Part shown: positions 1 through 7,326 of the stretch, one piece after another | Position numbering within the stretch: the stretch's first letter is position 1 | How the letters are laid out: each line of letters starts with the position of its first letter | DNA from: Candidatus Gastranaerophilales bacterium | GTDB taxonomy: Bacteria; Cyanobacteriota; Vampirovibrionia; Gastranaerophilales; Gastranaerophilaceae | Length of the DNA: 13,835 nucleotides | Direction of reading: 5' to 3' | NCBI GenBank assembly: GCA_900772035.1 | Contig: CAAGQE010000125.1 | Span: 1-13,835, forward strand | Notes under the pieces: generated by a model | Seen by the model: only the letters and a program-made list of their open reading frames with translations | What the model was told of the DNA's origin: nothing | Database searches by the model: none | Program-made: the position numbers and the translations under genes

Positions 1-1354
1 CACTTAACGGAATATCATATTCCAAGTTCACTCTTATTTTATCAAGATATGACATGTTTTTAAAGATGCCGCGCTTATTTTGTGACAATTCCATAAGAGA
101 ACCCACGTATTCATTGGGTGTCATAATGTTTACACTTACATAAGGTTCTTCAATGTAATCTCTCACCTGAGCGTCGGGCAAGTTAGCGGGGTTGTCGATT
201 TCTTCAACTTCACCGTTTGTTTTATGCACCTTATAAATTACGCTGGGTGCCGTGGTTACAAGAGAAATATTATACTCTCTTTCCAAACGTTCTTGCGCAA
301 TTTCCATGTGCAACATACCCAAAAATCCGCATCTGAAACCAAATCCTAATGCCGAAGATGTTTCAGGCTCGAAAGTAATACTTGAATCATTCAGTTTTAA
401 TTTTTCCAAAGCCTCTTTCAAGTCCGCATACTGGTCGTTTTCAACGGGATAAAGCCCGGAAAAGACCATAGGAAGTGCTTCTTTGTAACCTTCAAGCGGT
501 TCTGTCGCGGGATTTTCCACGTGAGTGACCGTGTCACCGACAAATCTCGTAATTTCCTTAATCGAAGCGGCAAGATAGCCTACATCGCCCGTTTTAAGTT
601 CTTCCACGGGAACTCTCTTCGGATTAAGATAACCGAGTTCAACAATGTCAAACTCTTTATTGGTAGCCATAAATCGGACTTTATCTCCGTTTTTGATGGA
701 GCCGTCAACGACTTTAAAATAGCAAACCGTACCCAAATATTGGTCATAAGCGCTATCAAAAATCAACGCTCTCAAGGGTTTATCGGAAGTGTCCTCGGGC
801 GCGGGAACATAGTGAACGATTGCTTCAAGAACATCCTCAATCCCCGTTCCGTCTTTTGCGCTTACGGGAATTGCCATGGAACCGTCAATTCCGAGAATTT
901 CCTCGATTTCCTTTCTGACGGTTTCGACATCTGCCGACGGAAGGTCGATTTTATTGATTACGGGAATAATTTCAAGGTCCTGTTCCATTGCAAGATAAAC
1001 GTTTGCAAGTGTTTGCGCTTCAACACCCTGCGTAGCATCAACAATAAGCAATGCCCCTTCGCAAGCCGCGAGCGAACGGGAAACTTCGTACGAAAAATCC
1101 ACATGACCGGGGGTGTCGATAAGGTTCAAAACATAGTCATGCCCGTCTTGCGCCTTATAATTCATTCTTGCGGCATTGAGTTTAATCGTAATTCCGCGTT
1201 CACGTTCAATATCCATTGTGTCCAGAAGTTGGTCTTGCATATCGCGTTTTGCGATAGTGCCTGTTTTTTCCAGCAATCTGTCCGCCAACGTTGATTTTCC
1301 GTGGTCGATGTGTGCTATTATGCAAAAGTTTCTAACTGTATCAATACGTTTCAT
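1..1354 (-). CDS. lepA: Elongation factor 4 (LepA), C-terminus cut by window edge
   Basis: Translation GTPase that acts on stalled ribosomes (back-translocation or initiation-quality role), cytosolic. Reading from the ATG at 1354 gives 451 residues before the window ends; LepA is usually about 600, so roughly 150 C-terminal residues lie outside. G1 AHIDHGKST is at residues 14-22, the G2 region RERGITIK at 51-58, G3 DTPGHVDF at 80-87 and G4 NKID at 134-137. The later [14 protein letters not shown] stretch is typical of the domain after the beta barrel in LepA and separates it from EF-G and TypA. No Shine-Dalgarno sequence precedes the ATG. A promoter whose -10 box ends 7 nt before the ATG suggests a leaderless message. 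It lies 49 nt downstream of the minus-strand gene at 1404-2036. Confidence 0.96.
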   Translation of the reverse strand, partial: MKRIDTVRNFCIIAHIDHGKSTLADRLLEKTGTIAKRDMQDQLLDTMDIERERGITIKLNAARMNYKAQDGHDYVLNLIDTPGHVDFSYEVSRSLAACEGALLIVDATQGVEAQTLANVYLAMEQDLEIIPVINKIDLPSADVETVRKEIEEILGIDGSMAIPVSAKDGTGIEDVLEAIVHYVPAPEDTSDKPLRALIFDSAYDQYLGTVCYFKVVDGSIKNGDKVRFMATNKEFDIVELGYLNPKRVPVEELKTGDVGYLAASIKEITRFVGDTVTHVENPATEPLEGYKEALPMVFSGLYPVENDQYADLKEALEKLKLNDSSITFEPETSSALGFGFRCGFLGMLHMEIAQERLEREYNISLVTTAPSVIYKVHKTNGEVEEIDNPANLPDAQVRDYIEEPYVSVNIMTPNEYVGSLMELSQNKRGIFKNMSYLDKIRVNLEYDIPLS

Positions 1355-1361
1355 ACAGTCA

Positions 1362-1389
1362 AGTATAACCCGAATTAAGATTTATGCAA
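1362..1389 (-). promoter_or_regulatory. Promoter of lepA (TTGCAT-16-TATACT)
   Basis: On the minus strand, TTGCAT (1384-1389) is followed by a 16-bp spacer and TATACT (1362-1367). The predicted transcription start falls at 1354-1356, on or next to the A of the lepA ATG. The same layout occurs in front of the yhaM-like gene and hup, which raises confidence. The boxes lie in the short gap behind the upstream gene, so lepA can be transcribed separately. Confidence 0.6.
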
Positions 1390-1403
1390 ATAGTCTAAAA
1401 CTA

Positions 1404-2036
1404 TTAATATATTATTCCGGGGAATTCTTTTTCAACGTGGAGAGAACCGCCGCCGCAAGTGTATTCTACGACCTTCAAGAAAAATTCTCTCGCTGCCAAT
1501 TGTTGGTTAATCGAGTGAATTTCGTTCGACAAGTGACGAACTCTCATTTCGCAAACGTCGTTTTTGTTAGCGGGAACGTATAGTGAAGCAACTTCAAATT
1601 CAAGAAGTTTCGACACCATATTTTCGGGATTTTCGTTAATAATTTTTATGCAATCGCCTTTTGTTGCCAAAATTCTGTAACAAATAACTTTCTTTCCGTC
1701 TTGTCTGTGAAGCGCTTGCGGTCTGTCATTTGTCATCATCGTAAAACCGATTTTTTGCCAAAGAATAGACATAACGATTGATTGAGTGGCTTGATCTTTT
1801 TGACAGTAAATATTGTCAACAGAAACCCCTCTTGCAGCAAAAGTTTGGCGGAAATAGTCGCAAACGGATTGCATATTTTCATAAATTTCCGTAAACACCG
1901 TCATTGCGTTTTCTCTGGAATTTTGGCAATCGGCATACTGCGTAAGCATGTGAGCGGCAACGTCATTAATGCGTTCCAACGCAACGGACGACTGTCTTGA
2001 ATTATTCAAACCTGTAAAACCGCTTTCTAAACCCAT
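1404..2036 (-). CDS. Unrecognised 210-residue soluble protein
   Basis: I do not recognise this family. The 210-residue product has no signal peptide and no hydrophobic segment long enough to span a membrane. The first half (about 15-70) looks helical, with ERINDVAAHML and an adjoining stretch; the middle (95-165) looks alpha/beta. Seven cysteines are scattered (37, 59, 78, 119, 129, 162, 194) without a CxxC pair, and a TCGGGS turn lies at 193-198. The ATG at 2036 has a purine-rich AAAAGGAA directly upstream. Codon use resembles the neighbours, so it is probably a true native gene and not an antisense shadow. It precedes lepA on the same strand, but lepA appears to have its own promoter, so a functional link is not implied. 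Confidence 0.75.
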   Translation of the reverse strand: MGLESGFTGLNNSRQSSVALERINDVAAHMLTQYADCQNSRENAMTVFTEIYENMQSVCDYFRQTFAARGVSVDNIYCQKDQATQSIVMSILWQKIGFTMMTNDRPQALHRQDGKKVICYRILATKGDCIKIINENPENMVSKLLEFEVASLYVPANKNDVCEMRVRHLSNEIHSINQQLAAREFFLKVVEYTCGGGSLHVEKEFPGIIY

Positions 2037-2163
2037 TTCCTTTTGACCTTTGTTGATGAAAATATTTTAATATTTTTTTGCGACAAAATAAATACATAAA
2101 TTGCCGTATTTGCGATTATTATTGCGTTTCAAAGTCTAATCAAAATTTTATTCCAAACCGTAA

Positions 2164-2193
2164 TTGTACTTTTTATGCTACATTTAGTATAAT
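2164..2193 (+). promoter_or_regulatory. Possible promoter for the formyltransferase gene
   Basis: A perfect TATAAT lies at 2188-2193 with a weak TTGTAC (2164-2169) 18 bp upstream. The predicted start is near 2200, giving a leader of about 60 nt. The surrounding 223-nt gap (2037-2259) is very AT-rich and contains an A/T-only inverted repeat near 2059-2078 but no other gene I can support. Confidence 0.4.
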
Positions 2194-2201
2194 CAAGTTA
2201 T

Positions 2202-2230
2202 ATTTTAGTCATAAAATAATAATTATGCAA
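2202..2230 (-). promoter_or_regulatory. Possible promoter for the gene at 1404-2036
   Basis: On the minus strand TTGCAT (2225-2230) is followed after 17 bp by TAAAAT (2202-2207). The predicted start near 2195 would give a leader of about 160 nt before the ATG at 2036. The site faces and nearly overlaps the plus-strand candidate at 2164-2193, so one of the two may be a chance match in AT-rich DNA. Confidence 0.3.
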
Positions 2231-2259
2231 GCACAAACAAAGACAGGGTTTAAAAAAGG

Positions 2260-3204
2260 ATGACAAAGGTTGTTATAATCGGATACGAACAAATGTTTGC
2301 CAAACTCATTTCGGGCTGCATACAAGCGGGCTACAATCCTGTCGGAGTAATGAGATACGAAAAAGTTCAATATCACCCGTGGCTTCTTGCGCTGAAAGAT
2401 TTAATCATTCCGAGCAAAGATAAATCTTTTATTTCGGGCTATGACTTATATGAAATCAACGCAACAAGCGTAAACAGCGAGGATTTTCGCCGCGAACTCG
2501 TAAGACTCAATGCAGACATAGTTTTCATCGCATCTTGGGGTGAAAAACTTCATAAAAAGACTATTGACGTGCCAAAAATTGCGACTATCAACTGTCATCC
2601 GTCGCTTTTGCCAAAATACAGAGGTCCAAATCCTTACGCACAGGTTATTCTTAACGGAGAAACCAAAACAGGCGTGACCTTTCACCTTGTCGACGAAAAC
2701 TACGACACGGGGGCAATTTTGGCGCAAAAAGAAGTCGAAATTAAACCCGACGACACAGGCGGAACATTGAAAACCAGATGCACAATTGCCGCAGGCGAAT
2801 TGGTCGGCGAACTTTTGAGACAAATGGACAACGAAATGGTTTTGCCCGTCAATCAAAAGGAAGAATTGGCGAGTTATCAGCCGCAAATTTGCGAAAAAGA
2901 CGTGCTTTTAAACTTTGAACACACGGCGGATTCGATAGACAGAAGAATAAGAGCGTTTTTGCCGTGGACAAAATGCTACATTCCGCACGGAAACGTGTTT
3001 TTTACCTTCAAAAAACACGAAATCGTCGATGAAACCTGCGAACGTCCGTCAAAACTCGTAGATTTTGACAGCGACAGCCTTTCGATTATTACGGGCGATA
3101 AAAAAATTATGAAATTTTCGGGAATAAAGATTTATGAACACAGTCGATTGTTCACGAAATTATACGTCAAATTCCGCCTAAAAACGGGCGATTTAATGCA
3201 ATAA
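2260..3204 (+). CDS. Formyltransferase family protein (Fmt/ArnA-like)
   Basis: Transfers a formyl group from 10-formyltetrahydrofolate to an amino group. The 314-residue protein has a Rossmann-type N-terminal domain (about 1-205) with the catalytic triad expected of the family: N111 and H113 in NCHPSLLPKYRG, and D149 in ENYDTGAIL. An FMT C-terminal-type domain follows (about 212-290, with IDRRIRAFLPW). The length and two-domain layout suit methionyl-tRNA formyltransferase. However, the N-terminus lacks the usual FxGTPxFA motif, the loop reads HPSLLPKY where Fmt usually has HASLLPRW, and no def gene is adjacent. A sugar-nucleotide or other N-formyltransferase is therefore possible. An in-frame stop just upstream (2251-2253) makes the ATG at 2260 the first available start; the Shine-Dalgarno is poor (AGGG about 12 nt upstream). 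Family assignment is firm, substrate is not. Confidence 0.85.
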   Translation: MTKVVIIGYEQMFAKLISGCIQAGYNPVGVMRYEKVQYHPWLLALKDLIIPSKDKSFISGYDLYEINATSVNSEDFRRELVRLNADIVFIASWGEKLHKKTIDVPKIATINCHPSLLPKYRGPNPYAQVILNGETKTGVTFHLVDENYDTGAILAQKEVEIKPDDTGGTLKTRCTIAAGELVGELLRQMDNEMVLPVNQKEELASYQPQICEKDVLLNFEHTADSIDRRIRAFLPWTKCYIPHGNVFFTFKKHEIVDETCERPSKLVDFDSDSLSIITGDKKIMKFSGIKIYEHSRLFTKLYVKFRLKTGDLMQ

Positions 3205-3218
3205 GCGTGCTATTTTTC

Positions 3219-3246
3219 TTGCAAAAGTCAATGGATATGATATACT
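3219..3246 (+). promoter_or_regulatory. Promoter of the yhaM-like operon (TTGCAA-16-TGATATACT)
   Basis: TTGCAA (3219-3224) is followed after exactly 16 bp by TATACT (3241-3246), and the -10 box carries an extended TGA directly upstream (3238-3240). The predicted start near 3253 leaves a leader of about 22 nt with GGGG (3264-3267) as ribosome binding site. It is the most complete of the promoters seen here and probably serves the genes through 6323. Confidence 0.65.
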
Positions 3247-3274
3247 CAGACTTGTAGACAAACGGGGATATTAT

Positions 3275-4102
3275 ATGCCTGATTTAAAAGCATTATATGA
3301 AGTTGTAATATATTCGGTCGGAGATACAAAAGCCGGAACCAAAATGGGCAAGTTGCAAGTCAGAAACACGGAGGACGGAAGCCTTTTGAACTGCATTATG
3401 TGGGAAGAAACCATAAACAGGCTTGATGAAAAAATGTTCCGCTCGGGCAACAAAATCAAGATTTTGCAAGGAAGTTACAACGAAAAATTCAACAACTGCC
3501 TTGTATCTGATGCACAACTCGTCGAAGAAGCAAGATTCGGACTTACAAAAGACGAACAGAACCAACTTTTCAACGAAATTTGCCAAAAAATTACAGAATT
3601 TAAAGACGAAAAACTCAGAGCATTTATCGCGGATTTGATGAGCGAATACGAAGAAGAATTCAAGACCTCACCTGCCGCAAAACTTATGCACCACAACTAT
3701 TTGGGCGGACTTTTGGAGCATTCTTACGAATGTATGCAAATTGCAGAAAAAGTTGTTGAAATGTTCCCGCAAAAACTCAACAGAGACGAAGTCGTTGCAG
3801 CGTCTATCATTCACGATTTGGGCAAAATTTTTGAATATAAAATGAATAAAGAGTCGGGCATAATTGACTATGCCGAAGACTTTTACGGCACTTGGATTTC
3901 CCACTCGCAATGGGGATTTACAAAGTGTATGACGGCAGGTTTTCCGAGAATTGCAAAAATGATTGCCGCACACCACGGACGAACAGACTGGGGTGCTATG
4001 ATTGATTTAAGCCAAAAAGACTTGGAACCGTACGTTTACGCGCTTCATCACATTGATGATTTGTCGGCAAAATTCGGCAAAACCACGGCTGCGGAATTAT
4101 AG
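3275..4102 (+). CDS. yhaM: YhaM-type 3'-5' exoribonuclease (OB fold plus HD domain)
   Basis: Predicted to degrade single-stranded RNA or DNA from the 3' end using metal ions held by an HD domain, in the cytosol. The N-terminal part (about 8-85) has the beta-rich pattern of an OB-fold nucleic-acid-binding domain. The HD domain (about 138-265) shows HNYLGGLLEHS with H149, the HD pair at 180-181 (IIHDLGKI), AAHHGRTDWG at 231-240 and LHHIDDLSAK at 257-266, in the order and spacing known for YhaM. At 275 residues it is somewhat shorter than the B. subtilis enzyme (about 314), mostly at the C-terminus. ACGGGGATA sits 7 nt before the ATG. It leads a run of four same-strand genes, with the next ATG 15 nt after its stop. 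A different HD nuclease is the only real alternative. Confidence 0.9.
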   Translation: MPDLKALYEVVIYSVGDTKAGTKMGKLQVRNTEDGSLLNCIMWEETINRLDEKMFRSGNKIKILQGSYNEKFNNCLVSDAQLVEEARFGLTKDEQNQLFNEICQKITEFKDEKLRAFIADLMSEYEEEFKTSPAAKLMHHNYLGGLLEHSYECMQIAEKVVEMFPQKLNRDEVVAASIIHDLGKIFEYKMNKESGIIDYAEDFYGTWISHSQWGFTKCMTAGFPRIAKMIAAHHGRTDWGAMIDLSQKDLEPYVYALHHIDDLSAKFGKTTAAEL

Positions 4103-4117
4103 AAACAGGAGAAAATC

Positions 4118-4804
4118 ATGAAAAAACTATTACAAATATTAGGCTTAATGCTTGCATTTACAGGAATGTCAGCATACGCAACACCTTTAAAGGCTGATAT
4201 CAGCAGCGAACACATTCCGCAAGGAACGGTTATCGCCGTAAAAACGGTTGATTACGCCGACAGTTCACGCTCCGAAGAAGATGACAGATTTGACGTAATG
4301 ACCCTTGCCGACATCGTTGCCGGCGACAAAATGGTACTTCCGAAAGGAACCGTTATCAGAGGTTCTGTTAAAGGAATTATGCCGAAAAGAATGCTTTCAA
4401 AAGACGCTGTTATCTACGTAACTTTTGACCACTTGGTAACTCCGAACGGAACACAAGTTCCCGTACAAACCGCTTTGCATTCTGCCGCAAATTTAACTAA
4501 AGACGGTGGTTTGGGCTACGGCGGAAACTACAAAACCGCAAGTAAACAAAACGTTGACAACTCAAAGAAAATCATCGTTAATATGACAAAATGGGGCATT
4601 ACAACAGGCGACAAAACTCAAATGCCTTGGCCCAAATACATTTTGACACCAATCAGCGCAACACTTTCCGTACCTTGCGCAGGTGTATACATCATCGGCG
4701 ACCAAATTGTCGATTTGTTCAAAAAAGGTAACGAATACGCAATCAATCAAGGCGAAGTCATCAACCTTATGTTCTTGCAAGGCGTTGACATTCCGACAAA
4801 CTAA
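4118..4804 (+). CDS. Exported protein with VirB10/TrbI-like beta pattern
   Basis: The 228-residue product starts with a clear Sec signal peptide: KK at 2-3, a hydrophobic core at 4-17 and an AYA cleavage motif ending at residue 21, so it is probably periplasmic or surface exposed. Short beta segments follow, including VLPKGTVIRGSVKG, then YVTFDHLVTPNGTQVPVQ, and a final GEVINLMFLQGVDI. This is the rhythm seen in the C-terminal barrel of VirB10/TrbI proteins (PkGt...G.v....f..l..pdG). The N-terminal cytoplasmic anchor of real VirB10 is absent and no secretion genes are nearby, so it is not called as a type IV secretion component. AGGAG lies 6 nt before the ATG. Its stop shares one base with the pncC start (TAATG), so the two genes are translationally coupled. 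Function unknown. Confidence 0.8.
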   Translation: MKKLLQILGLMLAFTGMSAYATPLKADISSEHIPQGTVIAVKTVDYADSSRSEEDDRFDVMTLADIVAGDKMVLPKGTVIRGSVKGIMPKRMLSKDAVIYVTFDHLVTPNGTQVPVQTALHSAANLTKDGGLGYGGNYKTASKQNVDNSKKIIVNMTKWGITTGDKTQMPWPKYILTPISATLSVPCAGVYIIGDQIVDLFKKGNEYAINQGEVINLMFLQGVDIPTN

Positions 4805-5325
4805 TGATTAATTTTTTAAAAAAAATCGAATTATTTTTTGAAGGAAGCAAAGTCGAAACGGCAATCGGAAAGTTTTTGAGAGAAAACGAAAAGACTGTCG
4901 CGACAACGGAATCCTGCACGGGCGGACTCGTAAGTTCTTTACTGACAGATGTTTCCGGCAGTTCGGAATACATTTTTGCAAATTTCGTAACTTACTCAAA
5001 CGAAGCAAAGATGAAGTATCTCGGTGTTTCAAAAGAAACTCTGGACAAATACGGAGCCGTAAGCGAACAGACTGCAAAAGAAATGGCAGAAGGGCTTTTG
5101 AAAGTTTCAGGCTGTGATTTTGCACTTGCAACGACAGGAATTGCGGGTCCAACGGGCGGAAGCCCCGAAAAGCCCGTCGGCTTGATGTATATCGGAATTG
5201 CGGATAAAAAAGAAACTAAAATCGTAAAAGTTTTGCAACCCGAAACGCTGCAAAGAAAAACGATGAAGGCAGTTTTTGCAAAACAGGCATTAAAAGAATT
5301 ATATTCATTTATAAAAAGAGGTTAA
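4804..5325 (+). CDS. pncC: CinA C-terminal domain protein, nicotinamide-nucleotide amidase
   Basis: Deamidates nicotinamide mononucleotide to nicotinate mononucleotide, recycling the by-product of NAD-consuming reactions such as NAD-dependent DNA ligase. The 173 residues cover the stand-alone amidase domain only; the molybdopterin-binding half of full CinA is absent. The family signature TTESCTGGLVSSLL starts at residue 34 with the likely nucleophile S37. VTYSNEAKMKYLGV (62-75, with Y64 and K69) and ATTGIAGPTGG (109-119) complete the active-site region. About 14 extra N-terminal residues precede the usual domain start. Its ATG overlaps the previous stop by one base, and the Shine-Dalgarno of the next gene lies within its last codons, so it sits in the middle of an operon. 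Confidence 0.92.
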   Translation: MINFLKKIELFFEGSKVETAIGKFLRENEKTVATTESCTGGLVSSLLTDVSGSSEYIFANFVTYSNEAKMKYLGVSKETLDKYGAVSEQTAKEMAEGLLKVSGCDFALATTGIAGPTGGSPEKPVGLMYIGIADKKETKIVKVLQPETLQRKTMKAVFAKQALKELYSFIKRG

Positions 5326-5327
5326 AA

Positions 5328-6323
5328 ATGAGAACAATTACTTTGATTAACGGAGACGGAATAGGTCCTGAAATCAGCGATGCGGTAGTGAAAATCATTG
5401 ACTCGGCAGGTTTAAAAATCGACTGGGATATTCAAACGGCAGGTGCAGACGTTGCGGAAAAAGAGGGAACACCGCTTCCTCAAAGAGTTATAGACTCAAT
5501 CAAGAAAAATAAAATCGCACTTAAAGCCCCCGTCACAACCCCCATCGGCAAAGGCTTCAGAAGCGTAAACGTCCAACTCAGAAAAGAACTCGACCTTTAC
5601 GCAAACCTCAGACCCTGCAAGAATTTCGATGGAATTAAAACCCCGTTTAACAATGTGGATTTGGTTGTCGTAAGGGAAAACACGGAAGATTTGTACGCGG
5701 GAATCGAGCGAATGGTCGACGATGACACGGCAGAAAGTATCAAAATCATTACGAGAAAGGCATCAGAAAGAATTGCGGACTTTGCGTTTAAATACGCTGT
5801 TAACAACGGAAGAAAAACCGTCCATGCGGTATCAAAAGCAAATATTATGAAGTTTTCGGACGGATTATTTTTGGAATGTTGCAGAAAAATCGCGGAAAAA
5901 TATCCCGAAATCGAATACAAGGAAATTTTGGTCGACAACCTCTGCATGCAACTCGTTCAACACCCCGACAAATTTGACGTTTTGGTTTTGCCGAACTTGT
6001 ACGGCGACATCGTTTCAGACTTAACGGCAGGCTTAACGGGCGGTTTGGGACTTGCAAGAGGGGCAAATATCGGACTTGAATGCGCGGTTTTTGAACCCGT
6101 ACACGGTTCTGCGCCCGACATAAAAGGTCAAAACAAGGCAAATCCCTCGGCATTGTTGCTTTCGGCGGTAGAAATGTTCAAATACATTGACGAGCGAGAA
6201 GTTGCCGAAAAAATCGAAAAGGCACTCTTAAAAACCTTGAAAGAAGGTAAAGTTTTGACTGCGGATCTAGGCGGCACGGCAACAACAACGGAATTTACCG
6301 CAGAAATCATCAAAAATCTTTAA
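5328..6323 (+). CDS. icd: NAD-type isocitrate dehydrogenase
   Basis: Oxidative decarboxylation of isocitrate to 2-oxoglutarate. The 331 residues match the short beta-decarboxylating dehydrogenase fold. The substrate loop reads RSVNVQLRK (S79, N81, R85), the serine/asparagine pattern of isocitrate enzymes, followed by YANLRP (R95), [10 protein letters not shown] (R116, Y123), K170, and LYGDIVSD (D227, D231). In the cofactor loop HGSAPDIKG (259-267), Asp264 and Ile265 occupy the positions of Lys344-Tyr345 in the NADP enzyme of E. coli, which indicates NAD use. 3-isopropylmalate or homoisocitrate dehydrogenase are the alternatives, disfavoured by the SxN loop. AGAGG at 5317-5321 lies inside the end of pncC. 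Its stop codon abuts the stop of the convergent gene at 6324. Confidence 0.88.
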   Translation: MRTITLINGDGIGPEISDAVVKIIDSAGLKIDWDIQTAGADVAEKEGTPLPQRVIDSIKKNKIALKAPVTTPIGKGFRSVNVQLRKELDLYANLRPCKNFDGIKTPFNNVDLVVVRENTEDLYAGIERMVDDDTAESIKIITRKASERIADFAFKYAVNNGRKTVHAVSKANIMKFSDGLFLECCRKIAEKYPEIEYKEILVDNLCMQLVQHPDKFDVLVLPNLYGDIVSDLTAGLTGGLGLARGANIGLECAVFEPVHGSAPDIKGQNKANPSALLLSAVEMFKYIDEREVAEKIEKALLKTLKEGKVLTADLGGTATTTEFTAEIIKNL

Positions 6324-7244
6324 TTAAACAGAATAAATTTTGTGCAAATCATCGGCGTAAGGCTTAATATCCACGCCGATTTTTTGTATTTCCGAAGCGG
6401 CTTTCGGGTTTTGGAAAACATCGGGATTTATCGTGCCGTCGGAAGCAATAATAATCGCATTTGTAACATCGATAACCCTTTTGTCGATATCGAAAAACAC
6501 TTTGTAATAAAGCGTATCCGAGGTTTTTCCGTTAAAGACCGCAAAGTTTTTAAAATACTCTTTGTATTTTCCGACGGTAAAGCCGAAAAAACTGTCCTCA
6601 CCCTCATCAAAGTCGGTATTCGCACAGGAATTGAATGCAAATATTCCGTTTTTTGAAAGAGATTTTTTAATATTTGAGAAAAACTCATCCTCAAAAAATC
6701 TTTGGTCAATTCCCTCATTTCCCGCCACATCAACGATTATTAGGTCATATTTCTTTTTGTTGTTGCGAAGATAAACCAATGCATCTTGCAGGAAAAATTC
6801 AAACTTTTCGCCCTCTTCAAACCCGAAAAAGTTTTTTGCTATATATAAAATATTTTCTTCGATGTCGACTACGTCGATTTTTTTGAGGTTTTTATAAACT
6901 TTTTCGAGTTGTTTAACCAAAATCCCCGTACCAAAACCAATGAGCAGAATATTTTCCGCATCAGGATTAATAAAATAAGGAAGATGAAAATAGTTCAAAT
7001 ACGGAATGTTTCCTTTGTAGAGCGGAGAATTTATAAACCCTGCCTGAAAACTTATTCCGTAACGCATAAATCTTCCGATATCATTTTCGCAAATTGCGAT
7101 TGAATGAAAATCCGACTCCGTTTGCCAAAGAACCTTGTCATCCGCCATTTTAACACAAGCAACAGCGACCGATTCAATATCCGCGTCGGTTTTCATAAGA
7201 TTTTCGGGAATAATTACTCCGTTTTCGCTAAAAGAATTTACCAT
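6324..7244 (-). CDS. Spermidine synthase-fold protein, catalytic motif degenerate
   Basis: The 306-residue product has the layout of polyamine aminopropyltransferases: a small beta N-terminal domain (about 37-85, with FHSIAICEN and a GRFMRYG loop) and a Rossmann methyltransferase-like domain (about 95-250). The nucleotide-binding glycine loop is IGFGTGIL (102-109), the acidic end of the next strand is VVDIEE (125-130), QDA is at 153-155 and YDLIIVD at 166-172. True spermidine synthases have GGGDGG and DSTDP-like motifs; here these read GFGTG and DVAGNEG, so aminopropyl transfer is doubtful and a methyltransferase or other SAM-type role is possible. The start at 7244 is chosen because GAGG lies 5 nt upstream and a good promoter ends just before it. 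A longer frame back to 7403 would run antisense into lysS. Confidence 0.82.
   Translation of the reverse strand: MVNSFSENGVIIPENLMKTDADIESVAVACVKMADDKVLWQTESDFHSIAICENDIGRFMRYGISFQAGFINSPLYKGNIPYLNYFHLPYFINPDAENILLIGFGTGILVKQLEKVYKNLKKIDVVDIEENILYIAKNFFGFEEGEKFEFFLQDALVYLRNNKKKYDLIIVDVAGNEGIDQRFFEDEFFSNIKKSLSKNGIFAFNSCANTDFDEGEDSFFGFTVGKYKEYFKNFAVFNGKTSDTLYYKVFFDIDKRVIDVTNAIIIASDGTINPDVFQNPKAASEIQKIGVDIKPYADDLHKIYSV
6351..6385 (+). terminator. Rho-independent terminator of icd, inside the opposing gene
   Basis: A perfect 8-bp inverted repeat, ATCGGCGT (6351-6358) and ACGCCGAT (6373-6380), is followed immediately by TTTTT (6381-6385). The 14-nt loop can add a GG/CC pair (6361-6362 with 6371-6372). 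It starts 28 nt after the icd stop codon and lies wholly within the last codons of the convergent gene, where it encodes residues around GVDIKPYADD. Confidence 0.75.
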
Positions 7245-7260
7245 AAATACCTCGTTTATT

Positions 7261-7289
7261 ATTATCTCAAAAAATATTTTTGGTGTAAA
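7261..7289 (-). promoter_or_regulatory. Promoter of the spermidine synthase-like gene
   Basis: On the minus strand TTTACA (7284-7289) is followed after 17 bp by GATAAT (7261-7266), each 5 of 6 to consensus, and TG lies one base before the -10 box (extended -10). The predicted start near 7254 gives a leader of only about 10 nt that just contains the GAGG ribosome binding site. Confidence 0.6.
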
Positions 7290-7291
7290 AT
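7286..7291 (+). promoter_or_regulatory. Possible -10 box of lysS
   Basis: TAAAAT lies 36 nt upstream of the lysS ATG in the 82-nt divergent gap. I see no convincing -35 box at the right distance. It overlaps the -35 box of the opposite promoter, so the two would compete if both are real. Confidence 0.3.
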
Positions 7292-7326
7292 GAAAACAAA
7301 CAAGACACATATTAAACGGAGGAAAA

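Noticed and set aside
521..1294. Long open frame on plus (257 codons)
   Set aside because: It is antisense to lepA, whose reading on minus shows all GTPase motifs.
1389..1405. AATAGT/ACTATT hairpin at the end of the 210-residue gene as a terminator
   Set aside because: A/T-rich 6-bp stem without a following T run on minus; it also overlaps the lepA -35 box.
2078..2263. 61-codon frame ending in an ATGA overlap with the formyltransferase start
   Set aside because: No Shine-Dalgarno, AT-rich low-complexity composition typical of non-coding DNA, and it spans both putative promoters.
4118..4804. Type IV secretion component VirB10
   Set aside because: The resemblance is limited to a beta-strand rhythm, the membrane anchor is missing and there are no secretion genes around it.
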